This document shows, piece by piece, positions 15,983 to 19,188 of a stretch of 19,188 bases of DNA. Position 1 is the first letter of the stretch. Each line of letters starts with the position of its first letter. Position numbers and translations under genes: made by a program. The stretch covers positions 1 through 19,188 of the forward strand of contig CAJPTV010000032.1 of NCBI GenBank assembly GCA_905373665.1. The letters run 5' to 3'. The notes beneath the pieces are model-generated. The model was given only the letters and a program-made list of their open reading frames with translations. It did no database searches and was not told the origin of the DNA. The DNA is from Bacteroidia bacterium (lineage in GTDB: Bacteria; Bacteroidota; Bacteroidia; Bacteroidales; CAJPTX01).

Positions 15983-18763
15983 TTAATTCCCCTTAGCTTT
16001 TTCAGCCTCTTGTTTCGCCTTCGCTAAAATAGCATCCACTTTAGACTGAGCCTCCGATTCTATCTTTTTCGCAGCCGACTCCCCTTCTTTTTCTACTACC
16101 TCTGCTGCTTTTTTAGCTGCCAAAGCCGCCAACATTCCATTCTTTTCTCCCTCTTCTACCACTTGCTTAGCACGAGCCTTAGACTCTTCACGCGTCTTTT
16201 CCGCTAACTGTCTTGCCGCTGCTAAAATACGTTCCCCTTCCCGTTGCGCACGCGCTAAAATAGAATCTGCGACTCCCGTATTACGAATCGCCGTTGTCAC
16301 TTGCTCCTTCACCACCTCCTTCACATTCGCTGGAGTCACATTGTCTACACCAAAATCGATCTTCGGTGCAGTAATACTGCCCGAGGCTCGTACCCAAACA
16401 GGCAAATATTCTGGCAATGAAAGCCCTGTATTATACGACGTTAAAAGAGAAGATAATCCCGCACCAGCTTTCCCCAACGTAGCGGATGGAACTTTCGCAT
16501 TAAGCTTCAAATCCATCGTCTGGTCAAGCTTCACCACGCCCCCCATATCTCCCTCAATGCCGTTCACTTTCAGCTGATAGGGGTCGAAAGTCACAGTCCC
16601 GTTCTCTATCTTAAAGCTGACTGTGCCACCTGCAAAGGTAGGATTCTCAAGCTCGGGCAATACTAACAGTTTAGAGAATTCCTTGAAGAGAGGCGCATCT
16701 TTAATAGCCAATTCTCCGACCGAAATACGCCCATTAGCATTCACCGTCTGAAGAGCAGGCGCAAACCCCTCTCCAAGCTCACAATTACTCGTAAAGTTCA
16801 CCCCAGCATGCCCATGCGCATAGACGATACCTGGGACAAGTTCACGCACCGTCTTCACACTCCGCACCGCGTCAGCGACATTCAAATTCACAACAGAGAC
16901 CTCCAGTGACGAACGGAAAGGCTCAGCCGAAAGATCCAAAAGACCAGCGATCCGCGCATCACCATCAAAAAGTCCACACCCCAGATTAGCAATACGCACC
17001 TGCCCCTCTCCTATATCCACGCGTCCTCCCGCATCGGTCATTCGATATTCTTGGAAAAAAAGCTCCTTGATATCCACACGCAAAGCAAACGCTATGCGCC
17101 GGAAGAGCTCCAATTGCTCCGCAGTAAGCTTCGCTGGCGCACTCTCAGCCTTCTTTTCTTCTGGCTCTGGTGCTGCGACCTCTGGGATCAGTTCGCGCAA
17201 ATCAAGCCGCGTCGAGGTAAGCTCCAAGTTGCCCGAAATAACCTCTTGCGCCAAAAGGAAAGGTAAAAAGTTCTCAATCCCCCCCACAAGCTGCACATCC
17301 GAACTAGCAATCTCTGCACTAAGCTTCTCGAGCGTCACCGCTTGAGGCGAAAAGCGAAGTCCGAACTCGCGCAGCTTAGCGTCATGCCCATTCACAGCTT
17401 CAGTCAAAACGACATTTTTAAGCCCAAGAAAACCATCAATCTTACTGTGCTCAAAACGCTTCTGTTGAATAGCCGAAAGAAATGACGAAACAACAAGGTC
17501 AAGATCCACCTCGCCCGAAAGCTTCTTATCGCTCAACGGAATAGACTCAGACAGCGACGAGAGCTCCACATGCCCCACGGCTTTTGCCCAGAAATTGGGG
17601 TCAGAAAGCGGCGTCGTCACCCGCGCCTGCAATCTTACGGGGTTACCTCCAAAAGCGAGCGACAAATTCCGCAAATCCAATACGCTTAAGTCCTGCTCAC
17701 GCCCATTGACCTGAGCCAAAAAATCTAGATTGAACCCCGTAACCGCCTTAGGCAAAAGCGGATACTGGAACGTCGCATCGTTTACCGCAAGCCGCAACTC
17801 GGCGTCTGGCAGTTGCTTCCCCTCCTTCGTTCCCTTCACAAAACCAGAAAGTTGCAACGTCCCCGTAGTCTTTAGCCCTTTAAGATCTTGAGTATAAAGG
17901 GCAGGGACGAGCGACAGAAGCCCTAGAATAGACGCCTTGTTGGTCTGAAGGGTCAGATCCGTATCTATAGACTCGCCCCGAAGCGCCACCTGTCCAGCAA
18001 GCGCAAGTATAAAATCATTAAGCGCCAGCTCATTGTCCGAGAGCTTAAAGACCTTATTTTCCAAATCTGCATCGACCGTCGCATCAAAAGCGAAACGCAC
18101 TTGCGACACGTAGGGGATTCCCCCCGAGACCACGCGCACCGAGTCAATCCCGAGGTGAAGAGAAAGAAGTGTCTGCTTCAAACCGAGGTCGCCAGTGAGT
18201 TCAAAATTCAAATGACGAAGTCGTGCGTCAAGCTTTGCCTCTTGATCACGATACCCCACCTGCGCATCGCGTATCGCAAAGCGCCGTAGTTTCAATTTAA
18301 GCTGCGAGTCTGTCCCTGACGACGCCTCCGCCGTTTGTGGCTTAGCCACCGAGTCAGGATAGGTTATCTCCCAATTAGCGCGCCCCAGCGAGTCTCGTTG
18401 CCCATAAATACGCGGACGGTCTAAAAGCACCTCATTTACCTCGAGGTTCGACAGATCAAAAAGAGAGAAGAGGTTCACACAGACCGAGAATCTGTCAAAT
18501 GCCACAAGTGTATCGCCTTCAAAGGGGGCACGATTCACCACCGAGACCTCTTCCAGCCCAATAGAGAGTTGCGGGAAGTTCCGAAAAACCGAGATGTCAA
18601 GATCTCGGAATGCAACCTGAGCATTCACCTGTTTGTTAATCTCAGTCTCTGCAAGGCGCAGCAGCTGAGGCTTAAAGAGAACAGGTATCAGAATGAGCGC
18701 CAAGATGATAAACACCAACAGCACCCCAACGACAGCGAGGGCAATCTTAAGACCTTTCTTCAT
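15983..18763 (-). CDS. AsmA-family envelope protein with C-terminal coiled coil
   Basis: A 926-residue protein. Residues about 5-29 form one N-terminal membrane anchor (LKIALAVVGVLLVFIILALI). Residues 30-800 are long, beta-rich and typical of AsmA/TamB-type proteins. The start (LAETEINKQVNAQVAFRDLDISVFRNFPQLSIGLEEV) is the classic AsmA opening. The late segment with DLKLNAKVPSATLG and LPVWVRASGSITAPKIDFG matches the AsmA C-terminal region. Residues about 814-926 are a highly charged Ala/Glu/Lys-rich helix, probably a coiled coil, containing two related stretches (DSILARAQREGE and DAILAKAKQEAE). Family members are anchored in the inner membrane, span the periplasm and are linked to lipid transport or envelope integrity. 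The substrate here is unknown. It stands as a single gene, divergent from tRNA-Ser, 296 bases upstream of the adhesin operon. Start: the ATG at 18763, directly before the membrane anchor. Confidence 0.9.
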   Translation of the reverse strand: MKKGLKIALAVVGVLLVFIILALILIPVLFKPQLLRLAETEINKQVNAQVAFRDLDISVFRNFPQLSIGLEEVSVVNRAPFEGDTLVAFDRFSVCVNLFSLFDLSNLEVNEVLLDRPRIYGQRDSLGRANWEITYPDSVAKPQTAEASSGTDSQLKLKLRRFAIRDAQVGYRDQEAKLDARLRHLNFELTGDLGLKQTLLSLHLGIDSVRVVSGGIPYVSQVRFAFDATVDADLENKVFKLSDNELALNDFILALAGQVALRGESIDTDLTLQTNKASILGLLSLVPALYTQDLKGLKTTGTLQLSGFVKGTKEGKQLPDAELRLAVNDATFQYPLLPKAVTGFNLDFLAQVNGREQDLSVLDLRNLSLAFGGNPVRLQARVTTPLSDPNFWAKAVGHVELSSLSESIPLSDKKLSGEVDLDLVVSSFLSAIQQKRFEHSKIDGFLGLKNVVLTEAVNGHDAKLREFGLRFSPQAVTLEKLSAEIASSDVQLVGGIENFLPFLLAQEVISGNLELTSTRLDLRELIPEVAAPEPEEKKAESAPAKLTAEQLELFRRIAFALRVDIKELFFQEYRMTDAGGRVDIGEGQVRIANLGCGLFDGDARIAGLLDLSAEPFRSSLEVSVVNLNVADAVRSVKTVRELVPGIVYAHGHAGVNFTSNCELGEGFAPALQTVNANGRISVGELAIKDAPLFKEFSKLLVLPELENPTFAGGTVSFKIENGTVTFDPYQLKVNGIEGDMGGVVKLDQTMDLKLNAKVPSATLGKAGAGLSSLLTSYNTGLSLPEYLPVWVRASGSITAPKIDFGVDNVTPANVKEVVKEQVTTAIRNTGVADSILARAQREGERILAAARQLAEKTREESKARAKQVVEEGEKNGMLAALAAKKAAEVVEKEGESAAKKIESEAQSKVDAILAKAKQEAEKAKGN

Positions 18764-18805
18764 TGCAAGGTTACAGCAAGAGTTTTGTAGGTATAGAAAC
18801 TGCGG

Positions 18806-18832
18806 TAAAGTTAAAAAGTTTCACAGGAACAA
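18806..18832 (-). promoter_or_regulatory. Weak candidate promoter of the AsmA gene (TTG-N16-TAACTTTA)
   Basis: TTG is followed after 16 bases by TAACTTTA, one mismatch from TAnnTTTG, about 43 bases upstream of the ATG at 18763. It is the best candidate in the 152-base divergent gap, but it is imperfect in both spacing and sequence. Confidence 0.25.
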
Positions 18833-18856
18833 CAGGAGACCTTCCATAAATTGTTA

Positions 18857-18888
18857 TTTGGCGGAACTGGTAAAAGTTCCTACCTTTG
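18857..18888 (+). promoter_or_regulatory. Promoter of tRNA-Ser (TTTG-N20-TACCTTTG)
   Basis: Both elements match the Bacteroidota primary-sigma consensus with ideal spacing: TTTG at 18857-18860 and TACCTTTG at 18881-18888. The expected transcript start is about 20 bases before the mature tRNA. The spacer contains the inverted repeat GGAACT-N6-AGTTCC (18863-18880). Confidence 0.75.
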
Positions 18889-18915
18889 CCCCGTGATAAA
18901 CGACCACAGAAGAAT

Positions 18916-19001
18916 GGAGAGATGCCGGAGTGGTCGAACGGGGCGGTCTCGAAAACCGTTGTACTCTCTGAGTACCAAGGGTTCGAATCCCTTTCTCTCC
19001 G
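18916..19001 (+). tRNA. tRNA-Ser, anticodon CGA
   Basis: A full class II cloverleaf. The acceptor stem is GGAGAGA (18916-18922) paired with TCTCTCC (18994-19000), with discriminator G at 19001. The anticodon loop is CTCGAAA with anticodon CGA, which reads UCG serine codons. A long variable arm (GTACTC-TCT-GAGTAC) marks the serine type, and the T arm is AAGGG-TTCGAAT-CCCTT. The sequence after the discriminator is CAACG, so CCA does not appear to be encoded. It is the only plus-strand gene in the window, with its own promoter and terminator. Confidence 0.96.
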
Positions 19002-19008
19002 CAACGAG

Positions 19009-19046
19009 GGGTGTAAATCAACGAATTACGTGATTTACACCCTTTT
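19009..19046 (+). terminator. Rho-independent terminator of tRNA-Ser
   Basis: The arms GGGTGTAAATCA (19009-19020) and TGATTTACACCC (19031-19042) pair perfectly over 12 bp, enclose a 10-base loop and are followed by TTTT. It begins eight bases after the tRNA. Confidence 0.9.
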
Positions 19047-19188
19047 CTACACAAAAACTTGTGAGTAATAAAAACCTCCACCCAAGACAGCAAATCTTAG
19101 GTGGAGGTTTTGTTTAGGGTTAATCAACTGCCCTTTCTCGGTAAGCTGTCCATCCTTGTCATACTCGAAGTGCCACTCGCCCGACTGC
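19047..19188 (-). CDS. C-terminal fragment of a possible MORN-repeat-like protein (enters from right edge)
   Basis: One minus-strand frame stays open from the right edge to a TAG at 19047-19049, 46 codons. Its first part reads SGEWHFEYDKDGQLTEKG, which resembles the G-x-W-x-x-Y/F-x-x-D/N-G-x-L-x-x-K-G pattern of MORN/YwqK-type repeats. Its last 24 or so residues are encoded by the hairpin at 19071-19111 and the sequence after it, which is unusual for a real protein end. Both other frames have stops just before the hairpin, so the true end may involve a frameshift or a sequence error. The family call rests on a short stretch only. Confidence 0.4.
   Translation of the reverse strand, partial: QSGEWHFEYDKDGQLTEKGQLINPKQNLHLRFAVLGGGFYYSQVFV
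19071..19111. terminator. Bidirectional terminator hairpin near the right edge
   Basis: The arms AAAACCTCCACC (19071-19082) and GGTGGAGGTTTT (19100-19111) pair perfectly over 12 bp and continue with AAGA/TCTT inside the loop. A T-rich tract follows on both strands: TTTTGTTT on plus, TTTTTATTA on minus. It fits termination of the minus-strand gene entering from the right and backs up the tRNA terminator on plus. Confidence 0.8.

Noticed and set aside
18771..19093. Short open frames on both strands overlapping tRNA-Ser
   Set aside because: They come from reading through the tRNA gene and its antisense; such frames are common annotation errors at tRNA loci.

Overview
The window comes from a member of the Bacteroidota, most likely an anaerobic Porphyromonas-type organism; the genus is an inference. 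The phylum assignment rests on four things. There is a PorP/SprF-family type IX secretion (T9SS) outer-membrane protein. There is a giant surface protein with a gliding-motility-type (type B) C-terminal secretion domain. Several promoters match the Bacteroidota pattern TTG...TAnnTTTG. There is also a Bacteroidota-style AsmA-family protein. Apart from one tRNA, every gene is on the minus strand.

From left to right: (1) 1-2650, the N-terminal 883 codons of a large secreted protein that runs off the left edge. It has a signal peptide, an IgGFc-binding-like beta-rich N-terminal region and the first three Cys-containing PKD-like units. (2) 2864-5602, pyruvate, phosphate dikinase (ppdK). (3) 5685-7169, a DASS/SLC13-family Na+-coupled di/tricarboxylate transporter. 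(4) 7384-8379, a PorP/SprF protein whose start is fused to the stop of (5) 8379-15686, a 2435-residue adhesin-like protein of about 22 PKD-like units ending in a type B T9SS C-terminal domain. (6) 15983-18763, an AsmA-family envelope protein with a C-terminal coiled coil. (7) 18916-19001, tRNA-Ser(CGA) on the plus strand with a near-ideal promoter and its own terminator. (8) the tail of a minus-strand gene, possibly MORN-repeat-like, entering from the right edge.

Genes 4 and 5 form a two-gene export unit: a very long surface filament and its likely dedicated PorP/SprF partner, translationally coupled through TGATG. The left-edge gene is a paralogue of the giant, so two such loci flank a small metabolic pair. 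In that pair, carboxylate uptake and reversible pyruvate/PEP conversion fit a gluconeogenic, asaccharolytic lifestyle.

The most interesting signal is the cysteine pattern of the giant. Each unit has one Cys before strand B (C1) and one near the F-G turn (C2). The presence and absence of these residues near the C-terminus fit inter-domain pairing C1(n)-C2(n+1) better than pairing within a domain, which suggests a disulfide-stapled filament.
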